Below, in pieces: positions 17,244-24,890 of a stretch of 64,000 nucleotides of DNA (within the stretch, counting starts at the first letter, position 1; each line of letters begins with the position of its first letter). The stretch spans positions 2,108,001 to 2,172,000 of the forward strand of contig NZ_CP172056.1 of NCBI RefSeq assembly GCF_049860565.1, read 5' to 3'. A program made the translations under genes and the position numbers. The notes beneath the pieces were generated by a model. That model did not search any database and was not told the origin of the DNA. It saw only the letters and a list, made by a program, of their open reading frames with translations. This DNA comes from Desulfitobacterium_A nosdiversum (GTDB taxonomy: Bacteria; Bacillota; Desulfitobacteriia; Desulfitobacteriales; Desulfitobacteriaceae).

Positions 17244-17272
17244 TTGACAAGAAAATTTAACTATAGTACATT
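17244..17272 (+). promoter_or_regulatory. Probable sigma-A promoter upstream of the small orphan gene
   Basis: TTGACA, 17-bp spacer, TACATT, about 80 bp upstream of the start codon at 17353. A perfect -35 and a fair -10. Confidence 0.5.
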
Positions 17273-17352
17273 TTAAGTGAAAAAACTTACAAGTACAATG
17301 AATATAATAAGTAAGCGTTCAAGAAAAGATTAACAAATAGGAGGTAATCATT

Positions 17353-17778
17353 ATGTCGAATGGCTGTTTAGAATTAGAACGTATTCAACGATTTACTTCG
17401 GTCGGTCAAGATGGTGGCATAAGAGAACTCTGCGAGCTTGAAAAAGAAGAATATAATGAAATTTATAATGAGCTGATAAGCATGTATGAAGAAAAGGGCG
17501 GAAAGATTACAAAAGATGCTGAAATTCAAGTTATCAATAAATTTACGACGAGTAATGATGAATGTATATCTCCTAAGGGATTAGTGAATGTAAGTCTGGA
17601 ATATCTGGCCAAGTTGTTGACTTTTGCGAATACTGCAGGCATTCAATGGGAAGTTAATGTAAGTGAAAACAACCACACGCATTTTAAAAACCTATATAAC
17701 TTTAATGTAAAGCTAAAGTGCTTGAAAAGAGAATTCGTGGATATGGCTATAGGAAAGGGATTTAGGTGTCCAGGATAA
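17353..17778 (+). CDS. Hypothetical protein, 141 residues
   Basis: Unrecognised. ATG is preceded by AGGAGGTAATCATT, an excellent Shine-Dalgarno site, and by a promoter-like pair, and the gene is followed by a good terminator, so it looks like a real monocistronic gene. The product is soluble and acidic in its first half (EKEEYNEIYNELISMYEEKGG) and contains two cysteines late (KLKC, RCPG) plus two early (GC, LC). No signal peptide or membrane segment. It sits between spo0A and a secreted CWB2 protein with no obvious link to either. No function is proposed. Confidence 0.65.
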   Translation: MSNGCLELERIQRFTSVGQDGGIRELCELEKEEYNEIYNELISMYEEKGGKITKDAEIQVINKFTTSNDECISPKGLVNVSLEYLAKLLTFANTAGIQWEVNVSENNHTHFKNLYNFNVKLKCLKREFVDMAIGKGFRCPG

Positions 17779-17831
17779 AATAGTGTTTTAATGGTTATTA
17801 ATTTGATGTAAAATAATATTGTTAGATTTGA

Positions 17832-17860
17832 AGCAGGTGAATCTCCGTCACCTGCTTTTG
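17832..17860 (+). terminator. Rho-independent terminator
   Basis: AGCAGGTGA, loop ATCTCCG, TCACCTGCT then TTTGGTTT: a perfect 9-bp stem after the orphan gene and before the CWB2 gene. Confidence 0.8.
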
Positions 17861-17901
17861 GTTTATTAAAGTTTAGGGATAAAGAGAGAAAAGAGAAGAT
17901 C

Positions 17902-19842
17902 ATGGGAAGGGTTTTTACATTTTTGGTTACCTTATTGATGTTTTTTTCTTTTACTGTACAAACACAGGCATTGCCAGCAACAACCTCCACTGTAACTGCT
18001 TCAGCAGTTCATCGTTTTGCCGGATTAGACCGCTATGAAACGGCGGCAGCCATTGCTAAAGAAGGTTGGAGTCAATCGGATTATGCGATTATCGTTTGCG
18101 GTGATAATTACCCTGATGCTTTAGTTGCTGCGCCAGCCGCTCAAATGTATAAAGCCCCTATCCTTCTTTCATACAAAGATACTTTGCCACCAGTTACAAG
18201 ACAGGTATTGATAAATCTAAGTGTTAAGAACGTTATCTTAATCGGCGGGACAGGCGTTTTATCGGATAATCTTACTTCGGAGTTCATTGCGATGGGGATA
18301 ACACCGAATAGATGGGCAGGTAAAGATCGTTATGAAACGTCCTTAATAGTAGCTTCACACATCAGCGATATCTCTCAAATTGCTGTAGCAACCGGTGAAG
18401 ATTTTGCAGATGCTTTGTCCATTGCTTCTGTCGCAGCCCAAAAAAGTATGCCCATTCTCTTAGCTCCGCAAACTGAGATCTCTGACTCTACCCGTTCGTT
18501 TTTAAAGCAGCACAATCTAATGAAAACGTATATTATTGGCAATCAAGAGCAAATAAGTGATGCTGTTGCGGCTCAATTTCCTAATGCGGAACGTATAATA
18601 GGTATAACTAAATATGACCGTAATATCGCCGTAGTCCAAGAGTTTAATGGAGATTTTACAGGGAACAGCGTTTATGTGGCAACGGGAAACGATTATGCAG
18701 ATGCTCTAGCAGGCACAGCATTAGCGGCTCAGAATAAAGTGCCCGTCGTCTTGGTGAGTAACCCTCTGAGTGAAGCTACTCGCGTTTATCTTAATCAGTT
18801 TTTAGGGAATAAATCATTAATTATTCTGGGGGGAACAGGTGTGATTTCTGATTCTTTATTCCAGAATTCTAACCCGAACGTAACCAAGTTTAATACTGCT
18901 CCGCTTTTTGAAAGCTCTTTTATCCAATCCTGGTATTGTAAAGATTGGGACTTTACCCGTTGGCAAAATGAATTAACCATGTTAAAAGATGTTGGAATTA
19001 ACGAATTGATTATTCAAAACACCTTTGATACTACTCCGGCCAATAAAAATGCCAGTTACAAAACCACAATCCCGGGGTATCGCTCTAACTCAGTTGACCT
19101 CTTAGAGAATGCGTTAACAGCTGCTGACGCGATAGGGGTAAAAATAAGATTAGGGACTGGAGATAATGAGGATTGGTGGAGAAAAGGAGCTTCCGATTCA
19201 GTATGGTTAGCCGGTGAAGCGAATATGAACAAACAAATTGTTGATGAAATTGCGTCTAAATATACTTTTCATCCTTCATTCAGCGGCTGGTATTTATCCT
19301 ACGAGATTTCAAACATTACAGCGACTACCCAGAGTGAACAGAGCAATTTAAATACTTTCTTTAAATCTATAGTCAGTGAAATGAAAGCAAAAACCTCGAA
19401 TAAATCAGTAATGGTTTCTCCTTTTTACAATTCTCAATTAGGAATTCAAATAGGGGCGCAAGTTTCCCTGACTAATTGGGCTGTAACTCTTAAAAATGTG
19501 TTTAAAGGTACGGGAATAGATATTTTAGCTTTGCAAGACAGTGTCGGTGCTCACTATAATGCAGTCAGCCAGCTGCCGAGTATCCTTGCTGCCACGAAAG
19601 AGGGAACGGACGCTGCCGGGTTAAGGCTGTATGCAAATACTGAGACATATACCTCGACTCCTATGGGAAATGTCCCTGCTTCGCAAAATCAAATAGTACT
19701 GCAAATGGAAGCTGCTGAGCCATATGTCACCGGTTTTACGGCTTTTAGTATTAACCACTTTCAGGGAAAATACAGTGATGATCTGTCAATTGCAGCCGGA
19801 TATGATGCTTATAAGTCTTATTATTACAACACAAAAAAGTGA
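17902..19842 (+). CDS. Secreted protein: three CWB2 cell-wall-binding repeats plus DUF4434-like glycosidase-type domain
   Basis: 646 residues. An N-terminal signal peptide (about 1-24: basic MGR, hydrophobic FTFLVTLLMFFSFTV, then TQALPA) precedes three cell-wall-binding type 2 repeats. These are recognisable by RFAGLDRYETAAAIAKEGW, RWAGKDRYETSLIVASHI and the degenerate RIIGITKYDRNIAVVQEF, each followed by YPDAL/FADAL/YADAL and by VILIGGTG-like strands; they span roughly residues 33-335. The C-terminal half (about 345-646) has FIQSWYCKDWDFTRWQNEL, ELIIQNTFDTT, GWYLSYEI and VMVSPFYNSQ, the pattern of TIM-barrel DUF4434 proteins related to glycoside hydrolases. Likely a surface-attached polysaccharide-acting enzyme; substrate unknown. 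Confidence 0.85.
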   Translation: MGRVFTFLVTLLMFFSFTVQTQALPATTSTVTASAVHRFAGLDRYETAAAIAKEGWSQSDYAIIVCGDNYPDALVAAPAAQMYKAPILLSYKDTLPPVTRQVLINLSVKNVILIGGTGVLSDNLTSEFIAMGITPNRWAGKDRYETSLIVASHISDISQIAVATGEDFADALSIASVAAQKSMPILLAPQTEISDSTRSFLKQHNLMKTYIIGNQEQISDAVAAQFPNAERIIGITKYDRNIAVVQEFNGDFTGNSVYVATGNDYADALAGTALAAQNKVPVVLVSNPLSEATRVYLNQFLGNKSLIILGGTGVISDSLFQNSNPNVTKFNTAPLFESSFIQSWYCKDWDFTRWQNELTMLKDVGINELIIQNTFDTTPANKNASYKTTIPGYRSNSVDLLENALTAADAIGVKIRLGTGDNEDWWRKGASDSVWLAGEANMNKQIVDEIASKYTFHPSFSGWYLSYEISNITATTQSEQSNLNTFFKSIVSEMKAKTSNKSVMVSPFYNSQLGIQIGAQVSLTNWAVTLKNVFKGTGIDILALQDSVGAHYNAVSQLPSILAATKEGTDAAGLRLYANTETYTSTPMGNVPASQNQIVLQMEAAEPYVTGFTAFSINHFQGKYSDDLSIAAGYDAYKSYYYNTKK

Positions 19843-19927
19843 TCACTTTTTAAGCTTTCTCAGGGCAGGAGTTTTTAAAAAAAGAGGCGAATATTTATAT
19901 AAAAGCTACTGAGAGGCGGGGAGTGGA

Positions 19928-21382
19928 ATGACTCTGGAACGTGTCGGTAAGTTGATCAGAAATGATGAAAAAGCGACCCAGGTCATTAACGCTGAGTTAT
20001 TATCGGTGATCATTAATTCCACACAAGATGCGATTTCAGTTGTGGACGACCAGGGAATAGAAATCCTCATTAATCCGGCGTATACCCGGTTAACAGGGCT
20101 AACGGCAGAGGATGTTATAGGAAAACCCCCCACTGTTGATATAGCTGATGGAAGCAGTATGCATATGCAAGTTTTAAAGACTGGTAAAGCGGTTAAGGGA
20201 GTCTCGATGAAAGTTGGTCCCAAACGCCGCGAGGTTGTTGTCAATGTCGCTCCGATTAGAGTTGAAGGCAAATTAGTGGGATCTGTCGGAGTTATTCATG
20301 ATCTTTCAGAAATTCGAAAGCTTTCAGAAGAACTTGAAGGAGCAAAACGCCTTATCCGTCATCTAGAGGCAAAATATACTTTTAAAGATATCATGGGTGA
20401 AAGCCAAGAAATACGGGAAGCGATCGAGCAGGCTCAAAATGCAGCTCAAATACCGGCTACCGTTCTCCTCAGAGGAGAGAGTGGAACGGGCAAAGAGCTT
20501 TTTGCTCATGCCATTCATCATTTGAGTGAAAGGCAAAAGGGACAGTTTATACGCGTAAACTGTGCTGCACTTTCTGAAAATCTCCTTGAAAGTGAGCTTT
20601 TCGGATATGTTGACGGTGCCTTTACAGGAGCACGGCGCGGCGGGAAAATCGGATTGTTTGAAGAAGCAAACGGCGGCACGCTTTTTCTCGATGAAATCGG
20701 TAGTATCAGTTTAAAGCTTCAAGTTAAATTACTTCGGGTATTACAAGAAAAAGAACTGATCCGGGTAGGTGACAATCATCCTATTCCCGTTAATGTTCGG
20801 GTTATTGCCGCAACGCACGTAAATCTTGAGGAAAAGATCCGCCGGGGTAAATTCCGTGAAGATTTATATTACCGTTTAAATGTAATTCCCATTGTCATAC
20901 CGCCTTTGCGTCAACGCCGCTCAGATATTCCCTTATTGGCGGATCATCTTCTCCGCAGGTTCAACCAAGACTACGGAAGAAACGTTGAAAAAATTGCGGA
21001 GCAATCACTTCATGTCTTAGAGCAATATTCTTGGCCTGGAAATGTTCGTGAGCTGGAAAATGTTCTTGGACGAGCCATTATAAATATGAAACGCGGAGAA
21101 ACAGTGATTGAACCCTATCATCTGCCGGCCCTGGATTTGATCAATCATCAAAACGGACGTGCTTTAAAAAGCCCGGAAGCCAGAGAGTCGTACAAAATAG
21201 ATTCTCATGCGGAAACGATTTATGAAGAAGGGTTTGAAGGATTGCAGCGAAAATGGGAGCGCGAGTTGCTTATCGATGTTATACAAAAAACGGGCGGAAA
21301 TAAGACAAAGGCGGCACAGGTGTTAAAGATATCTTTAAGAAATCTGTATTATAAGCTGGAACGTCATGGACTTAATGATTAG
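19928..21382 (+). CDS. Sigma-54-dependent transcriptional activator with PAS sensor
   Basis: 484 residues; ATG after GAGGCGGGGAGTGGA. An N-terminal PAS domain (about 20-130: TQDAISVVDDQGIEILINPAYTRLTGLT) precedes a short coiled linker. The AAA+ domain (about 150-385) has Walker A GESGTGKE, GAFTGARRGG sigma-54 loop, Walker B GGTLFLDEIG, and FREDLYYRLNVIPI plus YSWPGNVRELENV. The C-terminal Fis-type HTH is TGGNKTKAAQVLKISLRNLYYKLERHGL. No receiver domain, so a small-molecule or redox signal through PAS is likely. A textbook -24/-12 promoter lies just downstream, so the target is almost certainly the oxidoreductase operon that follows. Confidence 0.93.
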   Translation: MTLERVGKLIRNDEKATQVINAELLSVIINSTQDAISVVDDQGIEILINPAYTRLTGLTAEDVIGKPPTVDIADGSSMHMQVLKTGKAVKGVSMKVGPKRREVVVNVAPIRVEGKLVGSVGVIHDLSEIRKLSEELEGAKRLIRHLEAKYTFKDIMGESQEIREAIEQAQNAAQIPATVLLRGESGTGKELFAHAIHHLSERQKGQFIRVNCAALSENLLESELFGYVDGAFTGARRGGKIGLFEEANGGTLFLDEIGSISLKLQVKLLRVLQEKELIRVGDNHPIPVNVRVIAATHVNLEEKIRRGKFREDLYYRLNVIPIVIPPLRQRRSDIPLLADHLLRRFNQDYGRNVEKIAEQSLHVLEQYSWPGNVRELENVLGRAIINMKRGETVIEPYHLPALDLINHQNGRALKSPEARESYKIDSHAETIYEEGFEGLQRKWERELLIDVIQKTGGNKTKAAQVLKISLRNLYYKLERHGLND

Positions 21383-21413
21383 ATGCTTGCAAAATATTGC
21401 AAGCATCTTTTTG
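21382..21413 (+). terminator. Rho-independent terminator overlapping the activator stop codon
   Basis: GATGCTTGCAA, AATA, TTGCAAGCATC, TTTTT: a perfect 11-bp stem beginning at the last base of the stop codon. Its centre also holds one of two TGCAA-N4-TTGCA near-palindromes that may serve as an activator site. Confidence 0.85.
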
Positions 21414-21434
21414 CATTGTCTGCAAAAAATTGCA
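21388..21434 (+). promoter_or_regulatory. Candidate enhancer (upstream activator sites) for the sigma-54 activator
   Basis: Two near-identical 14-bp sequences, TGCAAAATATTGCA (21388-21401) and TGCAAAAAATTGCA (21421-21434), share TGCAA-N4-TTGCA arms. Their centres are 33 bp apart, about three helical turns, and they lie 120-170 bp upstream of the -24/-12 promoter, the usual place for enhancer-binding activators. Function is inferred from symmetry, spacing and position. Confidence 0.5.
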
Positions 21435-21554
21435 TGCTTTTGTCGGCTTTAAATAAGCTTAAGAACTTTGAGGCAGAACGGAAAAAGACTGCTCTGTTTA
21501 CTGTAAAGCGAGTCTTTAAGTATACAATCCTAAACGGACCTTAAATGACTGATT

Positions 21555-21570
21555 TGGCATTCAATTTGCA
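21555..21570 (+). promoter_or_regulatory. Sigma-54 (-24/-12) promoter of the 2-oxoacid oxidoreductase operon
   Basis: TGGCATTCAATTTGCA: GG and GC elements in exact register (TGGCAY-N5-TTGCA against consensus TGGCAYR-N4-TTGCW), 41 bp before the ferredoxin-subunit start codon. The preceding gene encodes a sigma-54 activator, which strongly supports it. Confidence 0.85.
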
Positions 21571-21611
21571 ATATTTGCATTAATGATATTACACGAGAGG
21601 AGGCGGCGGCA

Positions 21612-21830
21612 ATGAAGAAAGTTGAGTTTCAAGAAGAACGATGCAAGGGATGCGGACTTTGTGTCGTTTTTTGTCCGAAACATCTTATCGCTCTTGCAGA
21701 TCACCTAAATGGGATGGGTTATCATCCGGCAACTGTTGTAGATCAGGAATCGTGTATCTCATGTGCATTTTGTGCACGTATGTGCCCAGATGTTGTTATT
21801 ACCGTACGAAAGGAGGAGAAAAGAGCATGA
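21612..21830 (+). CDS. vorD: 2-oxoacid:ferredoxin oxidoreductase, ferredoxin-like (delta) subunit
   Basis: 72 residues with two 4Fe-4S motifs: CKGCGLCVVFCPK and CISCAFCARMCPD. This is the electron-transfer subunit of a four-subunit pyruvate/2-oxoglutarate/branched-chain oxoacid oxidoreductase. ATG after GAGAGGAGGCGGCGGCA. It overlaps the next gene by 4 bp (ATGA). First gene of the sigma-54-driven operon. Confidence 0.92.
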   Translation: MKKVEFQEERCKGCGLCVVFCPKHLIALADHLNGMGYHPATVVDQESCISCAFCARMCPDVVITVRKEEKRA

Positions 21831-22888
21831 CCAAGGTCTTAATGAAAGGTAATGAAGCTTTAGCAGAAGCCGCAGTAAAAGCAGGGTGCCGTTATTTTTT
21901 CGGTTATCCGATCACACCGCAAAATGAAATTCCTCAGTACTTAGCCTGGCGTCTTCCCGAAGTCGGCGGAGTGTTTATCCAAGCAGAATCTGAGGTTGCT
22001 GCTATCAATATGGTTTATGGCGCAGCAGCAGCAGGCGCTCGGGTTATGACTTCTTCCTCCTCTCCGGGAATCAGCTTAAAGCAAGAAGGGATTAGTTATA
22101 TAGCGGGCTCAGAACTCCCATGTGTAATTGTTAATATGCAGCGCGGAGGCCCGGGACTCGGAAGCATTCAACCGGGGCAAGCCGATTATTTCCAAGCTGT
22201 CAAGGGAGGCGGACATGGCGATTATCACTTGATCGTACTCGCACCTGCGACGATTCAGGAAGCTGTAGATTTAATGGGTAAAGCCTTTGATTTAGCGGAT
22301 GAATATCGGAATCCTGTCATGATCCTTGGAGATGGTGTTCTGGGGCAAATGATGGAAGCAGTAGAACTGCCGGAAAAGGAAGCCGTTGCGCCTGAAAAAC
22401 CATGGGCATTAAAGGGATCAAAGGGCAGAACCCCAAATCTTATCAATTCTTTATATCTAGAGGCATCAAAACTGGAACAACACAACTATCGGCTGCAGGA
22501 AAAATATCAGAAAATCCAGGATAAAGAAACTATGGCAGAATCGTATCTCACTGACGATGCGGATATCGTTCTGGTGGGTTATGGTTCTTCAGCTCGTATA
22601 GCAAAAGCGGCAGTCGATCAAGCCCGTGAGTCCGGAATCAAGGCAGGCTTATTCCGACCGATTACTCTCTATCCCTTCCCCCATCAAGAAATTCAAGAAG
22701 CTTGCAAGAATGCCCAACAAGTTCTAACCGTAGAAATGAGTTTGGGACAGCTTGTCGAAGATGTTCGCTACCATCTGGAATTTAAAGTTCCTGTGTATCT
22801 ATACGGTAGAGTAGGCGGAATGATTCCCACGCCGCGTGAGGTTGGGAACGAGATTAAGCGCCTTGTGAAGGAAGGAGGAGTATCATGA
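21827..22888 (+). CDS. vorB: 2-oxoacid:ferredoxin oxidoreductase alpha subunit (VorB/KorA type)
   Basis: 353 residues from ATG in GAGCATGACC, with AAAGGAGGAGAAAAG upstream; longer frames into vorD are shadows. Visible: MKGNEALAEAAVKAGCRYFFGYPITPQNEIP, QAESEVAAINMVYGAAAAGARVMTSSSSPG, VNMQRGGPGLGS, ILGDGVLGQMME, and a C-terminal transketolase-C-like part with LVGYGSSARIAKAAV. These fit the VorB annotation common in clostridia. The substrate could be 2-oxoisovalerate, 2-oxoglutarate or an aromatic oxoacid; the sigma-54 activator context (as in bkd operons) favours branched-chain oxoacids, an inference. Confidence 0.9.
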   Translation: MTKVLMKGNEALAEAAVKAGCRYFFGYPITPQNEIPQYLAWRLPEVGGVFIQAESEVAAINMVYGAAAAGARVMTSSSSPGISLKQEGISYIAGSELPCVIVNMQRGGPGLGSIQPGQADYFQAVKGGGHGDYHLIVLAPATIQEAVDLMGKAFDLADEYRNPVMILGDGVLGQMMEAVELPEKEAVAPEKPWALKGSKGRTPNLINSLYLEASKLEQHNYRLQEKYQKIQDKETMAESYLTDDADIVLVGYGSSARIAKAAVDQARESGIKAGLFRPITLYPFPHQEIQEACKNAQQVLTVEMSLGQLVEDVRYHLEFKVPVYLYGRVGGMIPTPREVGNEIKRLVKEGGVS

Positions 22889-23658
22889 TTACAGTTTTTG
22901 ATTATCCCGAAGCTTTAACTCCTCTAAAAACCCATTATTGTCCTGGATGTGCACATGGTATTATTCATCGATTAGTTGCAGAAGTTATTGATGAGTTAGG
23001 TGTCCGTGAGGATACGATTGGTGTTGCTTCGGTTGGCTGCTCGGTTTTAGCCTATAATTATTTCAATGTAGATATGGTTGAGGCATCACATGGTCGTGCA
23101 CCTGCGGTTGCAACAGGGGTAAAACGGGTTCATCCCGATAAAGTTGTTTTTACGTACCAAGGAGATGGCGATTTGGCAGCTATCGGTACAGCGGAGATTA
23201 TTCATGCGGCTGCACGCGGTGAAAAATTTACCACAATCTTTGTCAATAATGCAATTTATGGAATGACAGGCGGACAGATGGCTCCGACGACCTTAATCGG
23301 CCAGGAAGCGACAACTGCACCAAAAGGCCGTGATCCGCAGGTCCAGGGTTATCCCATCAGGATGTCTGAAATTCTAGCAACTTTAGATGGAGCGGCTTAT
23401 ATTACCCGAGTTTCCGTGCATAATCCTCAAGAAGTGGCTAAAGCGAAAAAGGCAATTAAAAAAGCTTTTGAAGTGCAGCTTGCTGGAGAGGGATTTGCTT
23501 TGGTAGAGGTTCTCTCCACCTGCCCGACGAACTGGAGTATGAAGCCGGAAGAGGCTTTGAAATGGGTAGAAAAAAATATGATTCCTTATTATCCTCTTGG
23601 AGAAAAAAAGAACGCTACACCGACCCAGAATTCCCTGGGTCTTGCAGGGGAGGGATGA
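22885..23658 (+). CDS. vorA: 2-oxoacid:ferredoxin oxidoreductase beta (TPP-binding) subunit
   Basis: 257 residues, ATG overlapping vorB by 4 bp with GAAGGAGGAG upstream. Visible: HYCPGCAHGIIHRLV, VGCSVLAYNYFNVD, HGRAPAVATGVKR, the TPP motif YQGDGDLAAIGTAEIIHAAARGEK through FVNNAIYGMTGGQMAPT, and VEVLSTCPTNW. It catalyses the decarboxylating step with thiamine diphosphate and one 4Fe-4S cluster in the complex. Confidence 0.92.
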   Translation: MITVFDYPEALTPLKTHYCPGCAHGIIHRLVAEVIDELGVREDTIGVASVGCSVLAYNYFNVDMVEASHGRAPAVATGVKRVHPDKVVFTYQGDGDLAAIGTAEIIHAAARGEKFTTIFVNNAIYGMTGGQMAPTTLIGQEATTAPKGRDPQVQGYPIRMSEILATLDGAAYITRVSVHNPQEVAKAKKAIKKAFEVQLAGEGFALVEVLSTCPTNWSMKPEEALKWVEKNMIPYYPLGEKKNATPTQNSLGLAGEG

Positions 23659-23662
23659 GGGA

Positions 23663-24214
23663 ATGCTGCAGGAACTCATTATAGCCGGTTTTGGCGGACA
23701 AGGGGTTATGTCTATGGGACAGCTTTTGGCCTATGCCGGGATGTTTGAGGATAAACAGGTTAGCTGGCTGCCTTCCTATGGACCAGAAATGCGGGGAGGA
23801 ACCGCCAATTGTTCTGTGACAGTTTCTGATCGTCCAATTAGTTCTCCGGTAATCAGTGAGCCTAACTCAATCATTGTTTTGAACCGTCCTTCACTCGATA
23901 AATTTGAAAATAAACTGCAGCCGGGCGGTCTGCTTTTCATCAATTCTTCCTTAATTGACGCAGCCCCTCAACGTCAGGATATTAAAGTGATCAAAATACC
24001 TTCAGAGGATTTGGCGATAGAGAAATTTGGAAGCACTCGGGTAGCAAATATGATTATTCTTGGAGCATACCTTGAATTAACTCGGGTGGTTAGTCTTGAC
24101 AGCGTCATTCAGGCCCTTAAAAAAGTTCTTCCGGAATATCGGCACAATCTTCTTCCTATGAACCGAGAGGCATTGGAGCTAGGCGTAGAAATCGCCCGTG
24201 AAAACGTAAAATAA
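23663..24214 (+). CDS. vorC: 2-oxoacid:ferredoxin oxidoreductase gamma subunit
   Basis: 183 residues from ATG at 23663; GGGGAGGGATGAGGGA upstream; an extended upstream frame overlaps vorA and is not needed. Visible: IIAGFGGQGVMSMGQLLAYAGM, WLPSYGPEMRGGTANCSVTVSD, and VANMIILGAYLELT. It completes the D-B-A-C set. A strong terminator follows, so the operon has exactly four genes. Confidence 0.92.
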   Translation: MLQELIIAGFGGQGVMSMGQLLAYAGMFEDKQVSWLPSYGPEMRGGTANCSVTVSDRPISSPVISEPNSIIVLNRPSLDKFENKLQPGGLLFINSSLIDAAPQRQDIKVIKIPSEDLAIEKFGSTRVANMIILGAYLELTRVVSLDSVIQALKKVLPEYRHNLLPMNREALELGVEIARENVK

Positions 24215-24232
24215 TCATAAATCTTTGCGCAT

Positions 24233-24267
24233 AAAGAAAAGCTGGCATTTGCCAGCTTTTCTTTTTT
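24233..24267 (+). terminator. Rho-independent terminator of the vor operon
   Basis: AAAGAAAAGCTGGCA, TT, TGCCAGCTTTTCTTT followed by TTT: a 15-bp perfect stem that is A-rich on the left, so it could also work on the minus strand. Confidence 0.88.
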
Positions 24268-24338
24268 GGCGTCTATACATTATACTGGGAAGGTAGAGTT
24301 TAAAAGTAATGCGAAATTGGCCAAAGGGGGATTTAAAT

Positions 24339-24890
24339 ATGGCTCAGAAAAATGCTACACCACTGAATTTACGCGAAGAAGGTTTAAGTCAGGAGACTGT
24401 TTTTAAGGGACGGTTGCTGCATATCAATCGGGATACTGTTCGTTTACCTAATGGAGCGGAAGCGACGCGTGAGGTCGTACGTCATCCTGGAGCTGTGGCT
24501 ATTGTAGCTTTGGCAGGAGACGATCTGTTATTAGTTAAACAATATCGTTACCCCATCGATCAGGAAACCTTAGAAATCCCTGCCGGTAAGCTCGAACCTG
24601 GAGAGACTCCGGAAATTTGCGCTCAAAGAGAACTTCGTGAAGAGACGGGGTATCGGGGAAGACTTGATTATATTGGAAAATTCTATTCAACCCCTGGGTT
24701 TTCGGATGAAATAGTGCACCTATTTAGCGCTGAAGAATTGATTTGGGCTCCTTTAACTGCAGACGATGATGAGTTTTTAAGTGTAGAACGAATTTCTTGG
24801 ACGGATGCACTCCGGCAAGCTAAGAATGGGAATTTCAGCGATGCTAAAACAACTTTAGGAATTTTGATGCTGGCAGGGAAAAAAGAGTGA
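24339..24890 (+). CDS. nudF: Nudix hydrolase, probable ADP-ribose pyrophosphatase
   Basis: 183 residues from ATG at 24339 (AAAGGGGGATTTAAAT upstream); an ATG ten codons earlier has no good site. Nudix box GKLEPGETPEICAQRELREETGYRG (about residues 84-108) fits GX5EX7REUXEEXGU. The preceding strands VVRHPGAVAIVAL, LVKQYRYPIDQETLEIPAGKL and the following FYSTPGFSDEIVHLF are typical of ADP-ribose pyrophosphatases. It would recycle ADP-ribose to AMP and ribose 5-phosphate. Overlaps the next gene by 4 bp. Confidence 0.9.
   Translation: MAQKNATPLNLREEGLSQETVFKGRLLHINRDTVRLPNGAEATREVVRHPGAVAIVALAGDDLLLVKQYRYPIDQETLEIPAGKLEPGETPEICAQRELREETGYRGRLDYIGKFYSTPGFSDEIVHLFSAEELIWAPLTADDDEFLSVERISWTDALRQAKNGNFSDAKTTLGILMLAGKKE

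Noticed and set aside
17262..17267. TATAGT as -10 for the orphan gene
   Set aside because: Only 12 bp after TTGACA; the TACATT at 17 bp spacing is a better partner.
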